Source: Bryobacterales bacterium
Lineage (GTDB): Bacteria; Acidobacteriota; Terriglobia; Bryobacterales; Bryobacteraceae
Assembly (NCBI GenBank): GCA_003164035.1
Contig: PLRS01000071.1
Location: 1 to 64,000 of the forward strand
DNA: 64,000 nucleotides
Direction of reading: 5' to 3'
This document shows positions 26,723-37,514 of this stretch, in pieces. A program made the position numbers and the translations under genes. Numbering within the stretch: the first letter of the stretch is position 1; the number at the start of each line of letters is the position of its first letter. The notes below the pieces were generated by a model. It searched no databases. It was not told where the DNA came from and saw nothing but the letters and a program-made list of their open reading frames with translations.

Positions 26723-27046
26723 TCAGGCCCGCGCTTCTTCGACTGCCTTCACCGGCACGATCCGCGCAACGCGTTCCATCACCTTCTTGTCCTGCGCAGC
26801 CTTCTTCAGGTCGTAGGCCGCCTGCAACCGCATCCACACTTCCGGCGAGCCGCCAAACAGGCGGGCGATCTTCAGGCACATAACGGCGGACAGCGGTCTG
26901 CGTTCGGCCAGAATATCGTGGAGCATCTGGCGGGACACCCCCAGCGCATTAGCCGTGGCTGTCACGGAGAGACCGACAGCCGGCAGAATGTCTTCGTTGA
27001 TGATCTCGCCCGGATGGACCGGCGGCAATCCGTTTTTTTTCTCCAT
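26723..27046 (-). CDS. higA: HigA/VapI-family antitoxin-like regulator (orphan)
   Basis: A 107-residue XRE-type helix-turn-helix protein. PPVHPGEIINEDILPAVGLS is followed by the recognition region ALGVSRQMLHDILAERRPLS and by ARLFGGSPEVWMRLQAAYDL, the diagnostic HigA signature. HigA normally neutralises the HigB RNase encoded just upstream. Here the upstream stretch is only 45 bp long and then a SorC gene begins, so no HigB partner exists. It may be a solitary regulator or the survivor of a decayed module. The upstream DNA is unusually AT-rich. Confidence 0.88.
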   Translation of the reverse strand: MEKKNGLPPVHPGEIINEDILPAVGLSVTATANALGVSRQMLHDILAERRPLSAVMCLKIARLFGGSPEVWMRLQAAYDLKKAAQDKKVMERVARIVPVKAVEEARA

Positions 27047-27067
27047 AATTTTATTATTAACTCTAAT

Positions 27068-27077
27068 AGTAGCTACT
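27068..27077. promoter_or_regulatory. candidate HigA operator
   Basis: The perfect palindrome AGTAGCTACT sits about 22 bp upstream of the higA start in a locally AT-rich stretch that could hold its promoter. Position and symmetry suit autorepression by an XRE-type antitoxin. This is an inference from sequence alone. Confidence 0.4.
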
Positions 27078-27091
27078 TACGGTAGTTGGCT

Positions 27092-28039
27092 TCACCCCTT
27101 CAGCAGCCTTTCCGCCGTATTCCGGTCCGTAATTAAAATGTTGATCCATCCCCCGGCCAGCGCCCCCTTTATGGCTACGGTCTTGCGCTTACCCCCCGCC
27201 ACGCCCACCACGCGGCCGACCCTCCGCAGTTGCTCGAGCGACATGCCGATCACCCGGTCGTGCAGCGGGGTCGCCACCGGGTTGCCTTGTTCGTTGAAAA
27301 AATGCAGGCAGATATCCCCCACCGCGCCGTGCCGGCCCAGCGTATTCAGCTCGCTTTTGGAAAACACGTTGCCGCTCTCCGCCAACAGCCGGGAGGGCTC
27401 CACCGCGCCGATGCCCACCAGCGCCAGCGTGACTTGATCGAACAGGCGTGTCGCCTCCGCCACGAAACGATCCTCCAGCAGGACGTCGCGGGCCTTGCGC
27501 GATCCCACCACCCCGGGCGCCGGCAGCAGCGTCGCTTCGCCGTTCAACAGATGCGCCAGCCGCCTGGTCAGTTGGGTGGCGTGAACCTCCGCCCCAGGGC
27601 TTCCCACACCTCCCAGAATCTGCAGCACCCGCGCCCCGCCGCGCGCGCCGTGGTGCATGGCGTCCACCATCGCCAGCAGCGCCGCGCTCCAGGAGGAAAT
27701 GCCGATCACGTCGCCCGGCCCCGCCGTGGTTTCCACGAAAAACGCCGCCGCTTCCCCCAGTTCGCGGATGATCTGCTCTTCGTCGTCCACCGATTCCACC
27801 ACCACGCACTGCTTCAGCCGGTAGCGCTCCTGCAGCGCCTCCTCCAGTTCCGGGTGCGTCCCGGAGGGCACGTTTACGGTGATTCGCACAATGCCCGATT
27901 CGCGCGCCCGGCTCAGCAGCCGCGAGATGGTCGACTGCGACAGATTCAGCCGCTTCATGATCTCCGGCTGCCGAAGCTCCTGCTCGTAGTACATGCGCGC
28001 CACCTGGGTCATGAGGCGTAATTCGTCGATTCGTGCCAT
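27092..28039 (-). CDS. SorC-family sugar-binding transcriptional regulator
   Basis: A 315-residue regulator. The N-terminal helix-turn-helix lies in QPEIMKRLNLSQSTISRLLSRARESGIVRI, the SorC/DeoR-type pattern. The C-terminal sugar-phosphate-binding domain contains GDVIGISSWSAALLAM, LPAPGVVGSRKARDVLLED and the closing GVAGGKRKTVAIKGALAGGWINILITD. The effector is probably a phosphorylated sugar. Its targets are not evident; the nearest sugar gene is the GH2 glycosidase. It is encoded divergently from the NHL protein. Confidence 0.9.
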   Translation of the reverse strand: MARIDELRLMTQVARMYYEQELRQPEIMKRLNLSQSTISRLLSRARESGIVRITVNVPSGTHPELEEALQERYRLKQCVVVESVDDEEQIIRELGEAAAFFVETTAGPGDVIGISSWSAALLAMVDAMHHGARGGARVLQILGGVGSPGAEVHATQLTRRLAHLLNGEATLLPAPGVVGSRKARDVLLEDRFVAEATRLFDQVTLALVGIGAVEPSRLLAESGNVFSKSELNTLGRHGAVGDICLHFFNEQGNPVATPLHDRVIGMSLEQLRRVGRVVGVAGGKRKTVAIKGALAGGWINILITDRNTAERLLKG

Positions 28040-28091
28040 GCTATCCTTGTGGCTTGCGGTTGACCGTCAGGCCGCGCGTGAATCTTAATTC

Positions 28092-28103
28092 AAATGCGCA
28101 TTT
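28092..28103. promoter_or_regulatory. candidate operator palindrome upstream of the SorC gene
   Basis: The perfect 12-bp palindrome AAATGCGCATTT lies about 53 bp upstream of the regulator start, in the intergenic space shared with the divergent NHL gene. SorC proteins often autoregulate. No direct evidence beyond symmetry and position. Confidence 0.3.
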
Positions 28104-28290
28104 CCATGCGTTACCCTAACAGGGCGGCGGCGGTGCGTCAAGCCGCCGGCGCCGGCCGGAGAGCCAGGTACTTGTAGCCGGCGCCCGGCGTCTAACCGGT
28201 AGTAACCGCTTCAGAATGGCCCCAGACTTGCACTGGCTGCAGCGCTACGCCCGCGCGTCGGGCCCGCAACAGGACCGGGAGGTTGGTTTT

Positions 28291-30186
28291 TTGATCGCGA
28301 TATTCAGGACTGTCATACTCTGCGGCGCAATCCCGCTGGTGGCCGCCGCGCAAACGGCGACCTACATCATTTCCACCGTGGCCGGATGCAACGTTGCGGT
28401 GCTGACCACGTGCGAAGCGGGCTTTGGCGGCGACAACGGCAGCGCCCCCAACGCCGAGCTCGACGACCCGCAGGGAATCGTGCTCGACGCTTCCGGCAAT
28501 CTCTACATCGCCGATGCCGTGAACCAGCGCATCCGAAAAGTGACCAACGCGGCCAGCGGTACCGGCACCATCACGACCATCGGCGGCGACGGCGTGGCCA
28601 CCGTGCCGGCCAACGCCGACGGCGATGGCAGTTCGGCCCTCACCGCCCAGTTGAACAGCCCCAACGCCCTCGCCTTCGACGCCTCCGGCAATCTCTATAT
28701 CGCCGACTTGCTCGACCAGATGGTCCGCGTCATCAATCCCAGCGGCACCATCGACGCCTTCGCCGGGATTCTCGGTATCGCCGGCTTCAAGGGCGATACC
28801 AGCATCGCGACCAACGCCTGGCTCTACAATCCCGCCGGCATCGCCTTCGACGCGGCCGGCAACCTCTACATTGCCGACAGCAATAACCACCGTATCCGCA
28901 AGGTGGCCGCCGGCACCGGAATCGTCAGCACCGTCGCCGGCACCTCCGTGTCCGGCTACAACGGCGACGGCATCCTCGCTACCTCCGCCCAGCTCTACAA
29001 GCCCACTGGCGTGCTGGTCGACGCCAGCGGCAATCTCTACATCGCCGACAACGAAAATAACCGCGTCCGCAAAGTCTCCGCTTCCACCGGCATCATCACC
29101 ACCGTGGCTGGCAACGGAAACCCGGGCTATTCGGGCGATGGCATGGGCGCCATCGAGTCCGAACTCTGGTTTCCCTATGCTCTCGCCATGGACGCGGCCG
29201 GCGACCTGTTCATCGCCGACGCGAATAATTGCCGCATCCGCGAAGTCGTGCCCAACGGCACCATCTACACCATCGCCGGCGGCTACGGGATCGGCTTTAG
29301 TTACGACGGCATCCTGGCCACTGATTCCACCCTGAATCAGCCCACCAGCCTCGCCATCGATAGCCTCGGGGATATCTTTATCGCCGATTCCTCCAACAAC
29401 CGCATTCGCATGCTGAAGCCGCAATCCGCCGCGACGCCCCAGCCGCCTTCCATATCGGGCATCGCCAGCGCCAGCGCTTTCGGCGATTTCGGCGTGGCCG
29501 CCCCCGGATCTTGGATCGAAATCTACGGCTCCAATCTCGCCTCCGTCCAGCGTTCCTGGACCGGCGCCGATTTCAACGGCACCGCCGCTCCCACCGGCCT
29601 TAGCGGCACCAGCGTAACCGTGGGCGGCGTGCCCGCTTACGTCGACTACATCAGCGGCTACCAGGTCAATGTGCAGATCCCCTTCGGCGTCGGCACCGGA
29701 CCCCAGCCGGTCGTCGTCAAAGCCGCCGCCGGTTCCACCACGCCGGTCGATCTCACCATCAATCCGACCCAACCCGGGTTGCTGGCTACGTCCAACTTCA
29801 TCGTCGACAGCCGCCAATACGTGGACGCCCTGTTCGCCAACAGTTCCACCTACGTGTTGCCGCCGGGTACCATTACCGGCGTGACTTCCCAGCGGCCGCA
29901 GCCCGGCCAGACCATTACCCTGTACGGGGTCGGCTTCGGTCCTGTCCTGCCCACCCTGGCCGCCGGCCAGATCGCGCAGCAGGCCGACAGTCTGGCCGGC
30001 CAATTGGCGGTCTATTTCAACGGTATTCAGGCCCAGGTCACTTACGCCGGACTGGCCCCGGACACCGTGGGCCTTTACCAGATCAACGTGGTGGTGCCCA
30101 ATATCCCGGCCAGCGACCTCGTCAAGCTGACCTTCACTTTGAACGGAGTCTCCGGGACGCAAACGTTATACACTGTGGTCCAATAG
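28291..30186 (+). CDS. secreted NHL-repeat beta-propeller protein with Solibacter-type C-terminal domain
   Basis: I start it at TTG 28291: a GGGAGG site lies 8 bases upstream and a signal peptide (IAIFRTVILCGAIPLVAAAQ) begins at once, giving about 631 residues. Six NHL blades follow, each with the motif GNLYIADSNNHRIRKV or a variant, forming one propeller up to about residue 375. The C-terminal 250 residues match the paralogous domain named after Solibacter: GSWIEIYGSNLASVQRSW, then QVNVQIPFGVGTGPQPVVV, then ITLYGVGFGPVLP and YQINVVVPNIP. The domain is abundant in secreted acidobacterial proteins and its role is unknown. Confidence 0.88.
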   Translation: MIAIFRTVILCGAIPLVAAAQTATYIISTVAGCNVAVLTTCEAGFGGDNGSAPNAELDDPQGIVLDASGNLYIADAVNQRIRKVTNAASGTGTITTIGGDGVATVPANADGDGSSALTAQLNSPNALAFDASGNLYIADLLDQMVRVINPSGTIDAFAGILGIAGFKGDTSIATNAWLYNPAGIAFDAAGNLYIADSNNHRIRKVAAGTGIVSTVAGTSVSGYNGDGILATSAQLYKPTGVLVDASGNLYIADNENNRVRKVSASTGIITTVAGNGNPGYSGDGMGAIESELWFPYALAMDAAGDLFIADANNCRIREVVPNGTIYTIAGGYGIGFSYDGILATDSTLNQPTSLAIDSLGDIFIADSSNNRIRMLKPQSAATPQPPSISGIASASAFGDFGVAAPGSWIEIYGSNLASVQRSWTGADFNGTAAPTGLSGTSVTVGGVPAYVDYISGYQVNVQIPFGVGTGPQPVVVKAAAGSTTPVDLTINPTQPGLLATSNFIVDSRQYVDALFANSSTYVLPPGTITGVTSQRPQPGQTITLYGVGFGPVLPTLAAGQIAQQADSLAGQLAVYFNGIQAQVTYAGLAPDTVGLYQINVVVPNIPASDLVKLTFTLNGVSGTQTLYTVVQ

Positions 30187-30283
30187 TCACAGCGATTTGC
30201 CCTGCAAATCCAGGTGCTTACGGACCTTCCGCCGTCGTATGCTAGTGATGTCGTACCAACAAAAAAGATTAGGGGAAATGCGA

Positions 30284-33200
30284 GTGAAGTGGATGAGAAG
30301 TTTCCGTGTGCCATTCGTGGTGCTGGTTTGCGCCGCGGGTTCTTATGCCCAGTCGGTGATGGGCTTCGGTGCGATTACCGGAACGGTCACCGACGCTTAT
30401 GGCGAAGGCATGCCGGATGCTATCGTGGCCGTTGTCAATGAGAGCTTCGGGATTGATCGCGTCGTCCACTCCACCGACGACGGTCTGTTCGATGTTCCCG
30501 CCCTCACTCCCGGACCGGGATACTCCATTAAAGTGACTCGGAAGAGTTTCACCGCCGTCACGCTCAAAGACATCGAAGTACACGTGGGACGCACCCTCAA
30601 CTTCCGCATCCCCATGGCTGCCGTCAATACCAAAATGCCCTCCGACGAGCCGGTGCCTTTGCGCCCGCTCGACGACAACCACGGCACCCGCACCGACACC
30701 TTTGACCGCCAACAAGTCTATGGCTTTCCCCTGGACGGCTTCCGCATCGAAGAATTGGCCTGGCTTGCGCCCGCGGTCAGCGAGTCTCCCGATGTGGGCG
30801 CGCTGACCAGCCGCGGCGGCCCCTTCGACCAAGCCGTGGCGATCGACGGCGTGAACGCTACCAATACCTACTTCTTCCGTCTGAAGCCGGACCTGATCCC
30901 CATGATCTCCGCCAACGCTCTCGAAGACCTCGAGGTGCTCTCCGGCGGCGGCCCCGGCGAGTTCGGCCGCTTCAATGGCACCTTCCTCAATGCCGCCACC
31001 CAGAGCGGCACCAGCACCGTCCATGGCCAGCTCTACGAATACTACACCGACCGGTCGCTGTTTTCCGCCGACCGCTATGCCGCCGGCCACAGCCTCTCCC
31101 TCTCCCAGCAGCAGCCCGGCGGCAACATCGGCGGCGCCGTCATCCCGGAAAAGCTCTTTCTGTTCGCCAACGTGGAAGGCATCTACAACAGCGAGCAGGA
31201 ATTGAACCGCCTGGTGAATCCCCTGATCACCGAGCCCGACGGCAACAGCGTCAATGCCAATAACTGCAAAGCCGTCACCGCCCAATGCACCGCCGTCACC
31301 AATTACATCAAGACCCAGTTGAACCTGGTCATTCCCACCACCACCCACACCCTCCGCGGCGTGGTCAAAGCCGATTACCGCGCGAGCGACCGGAGCAACT
31401 GGTCTTTCGAAATCGCCGCCCTCCATAGCCACGCCCCCGCCAGCAACGCCGAAGTCTCGACCAATAACCAGCTTGGCGGCTACGGCGGCACCACCGACGA
31501 CGAATCCCGCATGGCCAAGGTCGAATGGCTGCGCCAGCTCACCCCAGGCATCTTCAACGATATGCGCCTCAGCGCCTTCGAGGACCGCATCGGCATCGAT
31601 CCCAACTCCAAATACTGGCCCTCCACCGGCGCCGTCGACGTCACTGTCGCCGGAACCCCACTGGGCGCCAACGGGCTCTATACCGAGGATGTCTCCGATT
31701 ACCGCGCCCAGTTCGCCGATAACTTCACCATCACCAGTAACTCCCACACCTTCAAGTTCGGCGCCGACCTGTTCTATGGCGGCGATTGGATCTACGGCGT
31801 CGCCAATGCCGCCGGAGCCTATGTCTACCCCTCCCTCACCACCTTCGCCACCGATTTCAGCAGCAATACCTCGAACGCCAAGAATTACACCTCCTACACC
31901 CAGGGCTTCGGCCATCCTACCCGGAATCTGGCCGATATCTACTACAGCGGCTACGGCCAGGATACCTGGAAGGCCAGTCCCAAGCTCACCATGACGGTTG
32001 GCGTCCGCTATGAAAAGTGGCGCCTGCCGAAACCTCAATTCGTCAATACCTCGTTCTACGAAACCGATACCATCAATACCCCCGGCCTCGATATCGCTCC
32101 CCGCCTGGGCATCGCCTACATGCTTCGCGAGCACACCGTTGTCCGCCTCGGCTACGGTTTCTACTACTCGCCCTTCAACGGTTCCGTCGTCGACCCGCTC
32201 TATCTCGGCAACGCCATTGCCCAGGAAAACATTACCGTCGTACCCTACTCGACCCAGAGCGGCGCCACCGTATTCCCTAAGAAGATCGCCGCCGTTGGCA
32301 ACATTCCCAACGGCACCGAAGACGTGGTCTACGCCAATTCCAAGTTCCGTAACCCGTACTCTTCGCTCGGATCGTTCAGCGTCGAACACCGGTTCGACTC
32401 GGGCATCGTCTTCACCTTCGACTATCTCTACAATCGCGGTGAAAAGCTCTGGACCTCGAACGACGGCAACATCGGCCCCACCGGGCTCGCCGCTACCAAC
32501 AGCACAAACGGCGCCGATAAGACCTACGTCGTCTATAACTCCAGCGGCGCCGTGCAACAAGACTATACGACGTGGATCTATTATCAGAAGACTTCCGTCA
32601 CCTACGGCAAGGTGATTCAGGCCCAGAATGCCGGAGCCTCCTGGTACAACGGTCTGGCGCTGGAGCTGAAAAAGCCGTTCAGCCGCACTTTGAGCGCCGC
32701 CCTTACTTATACCTGGTCCCACGCCCTGGACGACGTTAGCGGACCGACACAGTTCGGCTTCCCCACCAACGTCAGCGACGCCGCTTACATCGACGACCGT
32801 GGAAGTTCCACCACCGATCAGCGCCAGCGCGCCCTGCTGAGCTGGATCTGGGAGCCGGCAAGCCAGAACCCCCTCCTCCGCGACTGGCAGCTCTCCGCCA
32901 TCGCCACCGTCGCCTCCGGCCTGCCGCTCACTCCCACGCTTCTGGTGATCGGGCAGCAGTGGAGCGGATTCACCATGGACTATACCAACTCGCTGAACGG
33001 AACCGGCGGCTGGGACCGCGTGCCCTTCCAAGGCGTTGGCTTCATCCACACCCAAACCATGACCGACCTGGACGCCCGCCTCACCCGTACTTTCCGCATC
33101 GGCGAGCGCGTCAAAGCCCAGTTAGCCGGCGAAGTTTTCAACGCCCTGAACCGGCGGTGGAACACCAGCCTCTACACGACGGAATACGTATCCACGACCG

Positions 33201-33307
33201 GCTCTCTCCGCCCTGTCACGGGTTTTGAGCAGGGCCAAGCCTCCTACGGCTTCCCCTTCGGCACCAACGCCCGCCATATCCAGGTTTCTTTCCGCGTGAT
33301 CTTCTAG
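30284..33307 (+). CDS. Oar-like TonB-dependent receptor
   Basis: An outer-membrane receptor of about 1007 residues. Signal peptide FRVPFVVLVCAAGSYAQS is followed by a carboxypeptidase-regulatory-like domain (ITGTVTDAYGEGMPDAIVAV). A plug region (GALTSRGGPFDQAVAIDGVN) and a long beta-barrel follow, ending VSFRVIF with the terminal aromatic residue expected for barrel insertion. I place the start at GTG 30284, with an AGGGGA site 8 bases upstream; ATG 30278 is too close to that site. Such receptors are expanded in acidobacteria and probably take up oligosaccharides or other large ligands. It follows the NHL gene closely. Confidence 0.88.
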   Translation: MKWMRSFRVPFVVLVCAAGSYAQSVMGFGAITGTVTDAYGEGMPDAIVAVVNESFGIDRVVHSTDDGLFDVPALTPGPGYSIKVTRKSFTAVTLKDIEVHVGRTLNFRIPMAAVNTKMPSDEPVPLRPLDDNHGTRTDTFDRQQVYGFPLDGFRIEELAWLAPAVSESPDVGALTSRGGPFDQAVAIDGVNATNTYFFRLKPDLIPMISANALEDLEVLSGGGPGEFGRFNGTFLNAATQSGTSTVHGQLYEYYTDRSLFSADRYAAGHSLSLSQQQPGGNIGGAVIPEKLFLFANVEGIYNSEQELNRLVNPLITEPDGNSVNANNCKAVTAQCTAVTNYIKTQLNLVIPTTTHTLRGVVKADYRASDRSNWSFEIAALHSHAPASNAEVSTNNQLGGYGGTTDDESRMAKVEWLRQLTPGIFNDMRLSAFEDRIGIDPNSKYWPSTGAVDVTVAGTPLGANGLYTEDVSDYRAQFADNFTITSNSHTFKFGADLFYGGDWIYGVANAAGAYVYPSLTTFATDFSSNTSNAKNYTSYTQGFGHPTRNLADIYYSGYGQDTWKASPKLTMTVGVRYEKWRLPKPQFVNTSFYETDTINTPGLDIAPRLGIAYMLREHTVVRLGYGFYYSPFNGSVVDPLYLGNAIAQENITVVPYSTQSGATVFPKKIAAVGNIPNGTEDVVYANSKFRNPYSSLGSFSVEHRFDSGIVFTFDYLYNRGEKLWTSNDGNIGPTGLAATNSTNGADKTYVVYNSSGAVQQDYTTWIYYQKTSVTYGKVIQAQNAGASWYNGLALELKKPFSRTLSAALTYTWSHALDDVSGPTQFGFPTNVSDAAYIDDRGSSTTDQRQRALLSWIWEPASQNPLLRDWQLSAIATVASGLPLTPTLLVIGQQWSGFTMDYTNSLNGTGGWDRVPFQGVGFIHTQTMTDLDARLTRTFRIGERVKAQLAGEVFNALNRRWNTSLYTTEYVSTTGSLRPVTGFEQGQASYGFPFGTNARHIQVSFRVIF

Positions 33308-33313
33308 GAAGAA

Positions 33314-33380
33314 AGCGTTCAGCAATCAGCGGTCAGCGATCAGCCTACTATGCTTGGCTGACCGCTGATTGCCGAACGCT
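33314..33380. repeat. inverted repeat of the CAGCGGTCAGC family between convergent genes
   Basis: Arms AGCGTTCAGCAATCAGCGGT continuing to 33337 and their reverse complement at 33356-33380 differ by about one base, with an 18-nt centre. It could fold and end transcription from both sides, though it lacks a T-run. Related single-arm copies lie at 39541-39571 and 61920-61945. Confidence 0.75.
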
Positions 33381-33388
33381 GAAAGCAA

Positions 33389-34588
<1,200 letters not shown>

Positions 34589-34686
34589 TGCCGATCACAT
34601 GGTATCCGGATTCGCCATCGTCCGGGTAACCGAGCCGAGAGTCCCCTCGGCTTCTCCATCGATCGCTTTATGTCAGAGTAGAGGTT

Positions 34687-35703
34687 ATGACAAGAAGAGA
34701 CTTGGCTTCTCTGTTTGCCTTGCCCGCCGCGTTCGCCGGGCGGGCTCGATCGCAGTCGGCCGCCCCCGAAAGCTCCACCACCATCGATAGCGACGGCACC
34801 GTGCACATCACTCGGGCCGTGCCCGTACCCAAGACCGTCTCTCCCCAAGCCTATGCCAAGCTTGTCACGGGCACGAGCTGGGCGCCCGACGAGGGATCGA
34901 AAGAATCGGCCGCTCTCATCGAGAGAATGCGGGTCGCGTACCCGGTCGATTTCGAGCACACCACCGTGGCCGGAGTCAAAGCGAAGATCGTCACCCCGAA
35001 AAATGCCGCTCCCCACAAGAAAGACCGCGTGCTCCTCTGCGTTCATGGCGGCGGATTCCAAACCGACTCCGGCTCGTTCCTGGAGGCCATCCCCATCGCC
35101 GCCCTCACCGCAACCCGCGTGATCTCGGTGGAGTACCGCCTGGCGCCGAAGTTCCCCTTCCCAGCCGCGGTTGAGGACAGCGTGGCCGTATATAAAGAAG
35201 TCCTCAAAACCCACTCGCCGAAGAAGATCGCCCTCTACGGCACCTCCGCCGGCGCCATTCTCACCGCCGAAACGGCCGCCCAGTTGAAAAAACTGCGGGT
35301 GCCGCTGCCCGCCGCCCTGGGTTTCTTTTCCGGTTTCGCCGACATGGCGCGCGGCGGCGACGCCGGCCACCTCTTCAGCATTCCCGGCTTCATGGGCTTC
35401 CGGCCGTCCACCGGCCAGACCCTTGCCGCCTACGTCGGCACGACCGACCCCACCGACCCCGTCCTCTCGCCCATGTATTCCGACCTGACGGGCTTCCCGC
35501 CCACTCTCTGCATGACCGGCACGCGCGACATCTGCCTCAGCGGCACCGTCGACTTTCACCGCGCGCTGCTGCGGGCCGGCGTCGACGCGCGTCTCATGGT
35601 CTTCGACGCCATGCCCCACGCTCACTGGTATTCGTTCGACTTCCCCGAATCGAAAGAAGCCCTCGAAGCTCAGGCCCGCTTCCTCGATCTTCACCTCGGC
35701 TGA
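34687..35703 (+). CDS. exported alpha/beta-hydrolase (HSL-type esterase)
   Basis: A 338-residue esterase with an N-terminal twin-arginine or Sec leader (MTRRDLASLFALPAAFAGRA). The HSL-family oxyanion motif is HGGGF, the nucleophile serine is in YGTSAGAILTAE, and the acid and base are in TGTRDICLSG and MPHAHWYSF. It should hydrolyse short-chain carboxyl esters. It is followed after 8 bp by the CoA-transferase subunit genes on the same strand, so the three may form an operon. Confidence 0.88.
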   Translation: MTRRDLASLFALPAAFAGRARSQSAAPESSTTIDSDGTVHITRAVPVPKTVSPQAYAKLVTGTSWAPDEGSKESAALIERMRVAYPVDFEHTTVAGVKAKIVTPKNAAPHKKDRVLLCVHGGGFQTDSGSFLEAIPIAALTATRVISVEYRLAPKFPFPAAVEDSVAVYKEVLKTHSPKKIALYGTSAGAILTAETAAQLKKLRVPLPAALGFFSGFADMARGGDAGHLFSIPGFMGFRPSTGQTLAAYVGTTDPTDPVLSPMYSDLTGFPPTLCMTGTRDICLSGTVDFHRALLRAGVDARLMVFDAMPHAHWYSFDFPESKEALEAQARFLDLHLG

Positions 35704-35711
35704 ATCCGGCG

Positions 35712-36710
35712 ATGGAAATCGAGAGAACCGAACCGGCTTCCATCGATCCCGTCGGCGAACTGTTCTCTTCTCCCGACGTGGACGCGGCCCGCGCCTTCTT
35801 CGCCGCCAAGCCGCGCACTCTGACCAGCAAGCTCATGACCGTGGCGGAGGCCGTGGACCGCTTCATTCACGATGGCGACTACCTGGCCTCGGGCGGCTTT
35901 GGCGGCGTCCGGATCGCCACTGCCGTGCTTCACGAAGTTGTGCGGAGGCGCCGTACCCACCTCGGCTTTGCCGGCCACACCGCTACCCATGATTTCCAGA
36001 TCCTGGCCGCCGGCCGCTGCTTCGACCGCTGCGACGCCGCCTATATCGTCGGCCTCGAATTGCGCGGCCTCTCGCCCTGCGCCCGCCGGTATATGGAGAG
36101 TGGCGAAGTGCGCGTCGCCGAATGGAGCAACGCTACCCTCGGCTGGCGCTTCAAGGCGGCGGCCATGGGCGTGCCTTTTCTGCCCGTGCGCACCCTCCTC
36201 GGCACCGGCACTTTTGAAAAGAGCGCAGCCAAGCGTATCCGGTGCCCTTTTACCGGCCTGACGCTCGCCGCCGTTCCGGCCCTGTTCCCCGATGTCGGTA
36301 TCATCCACGTGCACCGCGCCGACATTTACGGCAACGCCCAGGTGGATGGCATTGGCATAGCCGATTGGGACCTGGCGCGCGCCAGCAAACGCCTGATCCT
36401 TACCACCGAGCGAATCGTGTCCACCGGCGAAATTCGAGCCGAGCCCTCCAAGACCCTGGTCCCTTACTGGCTGGTGGACGCGGTCTGCCACGTTCCCTAC
36501 GGCAGCTTTCCGGGCAACATGCCCTATGAGTATTACTCCGACGAAGCGCATCTGGCCGAATGGATGGAAGCCGGCAAGACCCAGGCCGCGCTCGACCGGT
36601 TCCTCGATAAGTACATCCATGGCCCCCGCGAATTTGCCGAATACCTGGAGCTTGCCGGCGGCGAAAAGCGCCTGGCGGAGTTGCGCGAAATGGAGCCGCT
36701 GCGCCGTTAG
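35712..36710 (+). CDS. CoA-transferase family I, subunit A (glutaconate CoA-transferase-like)
   Basis: A 332-residue alpha-type subunit of family I CoA-transferases: LTSKLMTVAEAVDRFIHDGD opens the fold, followed by LASGGFGGVRIATAVLHEV and IHVHRADIYGNAQVDGIGIAD. The C-terminal part (PYEYYSDEAHLAEW) resembles glutaconate CoA-transferase alpha. With the following gene it should exchange CoA between acids and acyl-CoA esters. The natural substrate is unclear; the nearby thiolase hints at short-chain beta-oxo or dicarboxylic acids. Confidence 0.88.
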   Translation: MEIERTEPASIDPVGELFSSPDVDAARAFFAAKPRTLTSKLMTVAEAVDRFIHDGDYLASGGFGGVRIATAVLHEVVRRRRTHLGFAGHTATHDFQILAAGRCFDRCDAAYIVGLELRGLSPCARRYMESGEVRVAEWSNATLGWRFKAAAMGVPFLPVRTLLGTGTFEKSAAKRIRCPFTGLTLAAVPALFPDVGIIHVHRADIYGNAQVDGIGIADWDLARASKRLILTTERIVSTGEIRAEPSKTLVPYWLVDAVCHVPYGSFPGNMPYEYYSDEAHLAEWMEAGKTQAALDRFLDKYIHGPREFAEYLELAGGEKRLAELREMEPLRR

Positions 36711-36728
36711 GAGAAGCCAGGAGAGGCC

Positions 36729-37514
36729 ATGCCGGAGCACAACCGCCGCTACAACCTGATGGAGCTGATGGTCACGGTGGCGGCCCGCCAGCTCGAAAAC
36801 GGCAAGACCGCGGTCATCGGCACCGGCATGCCGCTGGCCGCCGCCATGCTGGCGCAAAAGACCCGGGCGCCCCACCTGATTACACTTTTCGAAGCCGGCA
36901 GCGTGGCGCCGCAACTGGTGAAATTGCCGCTCTCGGTCGCCGATTCCTTCACCCAAACCGGCGCGCTCATGCACCAGACCATGAATGAGATCATGGAAGC
37001 CTGCCAGCGCGGCGTAGTGGATTACACTTTTCTCGGCGGCGCGCAAATCGATTGCTACGGCAATCTCAATTCCACCTTCATCGGCGGCGACTGGCGGAAA
37101 CCGAAGGTGCGCCTGCCCGGCAGCGGCGGCGCCAACGACCTGGCCTCACTCTGCTGGCGCACCCTGGTCATCATGCCGCACGACCGGAAACACTTCGTCT
37201 CCAAACTCGACTTTGTGACTACTCCCGGCTACCTGACCGGCCCCGACGCGCGCGAGGCGGCCGGACTTCCGCCCGGAACCGGACCCTACCGCGTCATCGG
37301 CACGCTGGCCTTGATGGGCTTCGACCCCGAATCGAAGCGCATGCGCGTCGAAGCGCTGCACCCCGGCGTGACGCCCGAAGACGTCGTCGCCGACACCGGC
37401 TTTGAGATGCAGTTCGCCGATCCGCTGCCGGTGAGCGAAGAACCGACCGACGAGGAGCTGGCCATCCTGCGAAACGAAATCGATCCCGAGCGGCGGATCA
37501 TCGGCAGGAGCTGA
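36729..37514 (+). CDS. CoA-transferase family I, subunit B
   Basis: A 261-residue beta-type subunit, MELMVTVAARQLENGKTAVIGTG in shortened form MELMVTVAARQLENG. Its candidate catalytic glutamate lies in LFEAGSVAP, followed by FLGGAQIDCYGNLN and LPGSGGANDLASL, all conserved in GctB-like proteins. An AGGAGAGG ribosome-binding site precedes it, 18 bp after subunit A, so the two are co-expressed and should form one heteromer. Confidence 0.88.
   Translation: MPEHNRRYNLMELMVTVAARQLENGKTAVIGTGMPLAAAMLAQKTRAPHLITLFEAGSVAPQLVKLPLSVADSFTQTGALMHQTMNEIMEACQRGVVDYTFLGGAQIDCYGNLNSTFIGGDWRKPKVRLPGSGGANDLASLCWRTLVIMPHDRKHFVSKLDFVTTPGYLTGPDAREAAGLPPGTGPYRVIGTLALMGFDPESKRMRVEALHPGVTPEDVVADTGFEMQFADPLPVSEEPTDEELAILRNEIDPERRIIGRS

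Noticed and set aside
28192-30162. A 656-codon minus-strand frame opposite the NHL protein
   Set aside because: Shadow frame created by the repeated, codon-biased NHL blades; no recognisable protein features.
30269-33055. A 928-codon open frame on the minus strand, opposite the TonB receptor
   Set aside because: It is the antisense shadow of a GC-rich gene: Gly/Val/Ala/Asp-rich, no domain, no ribosome-binding site. The plus-strand protein has clear receptor features.
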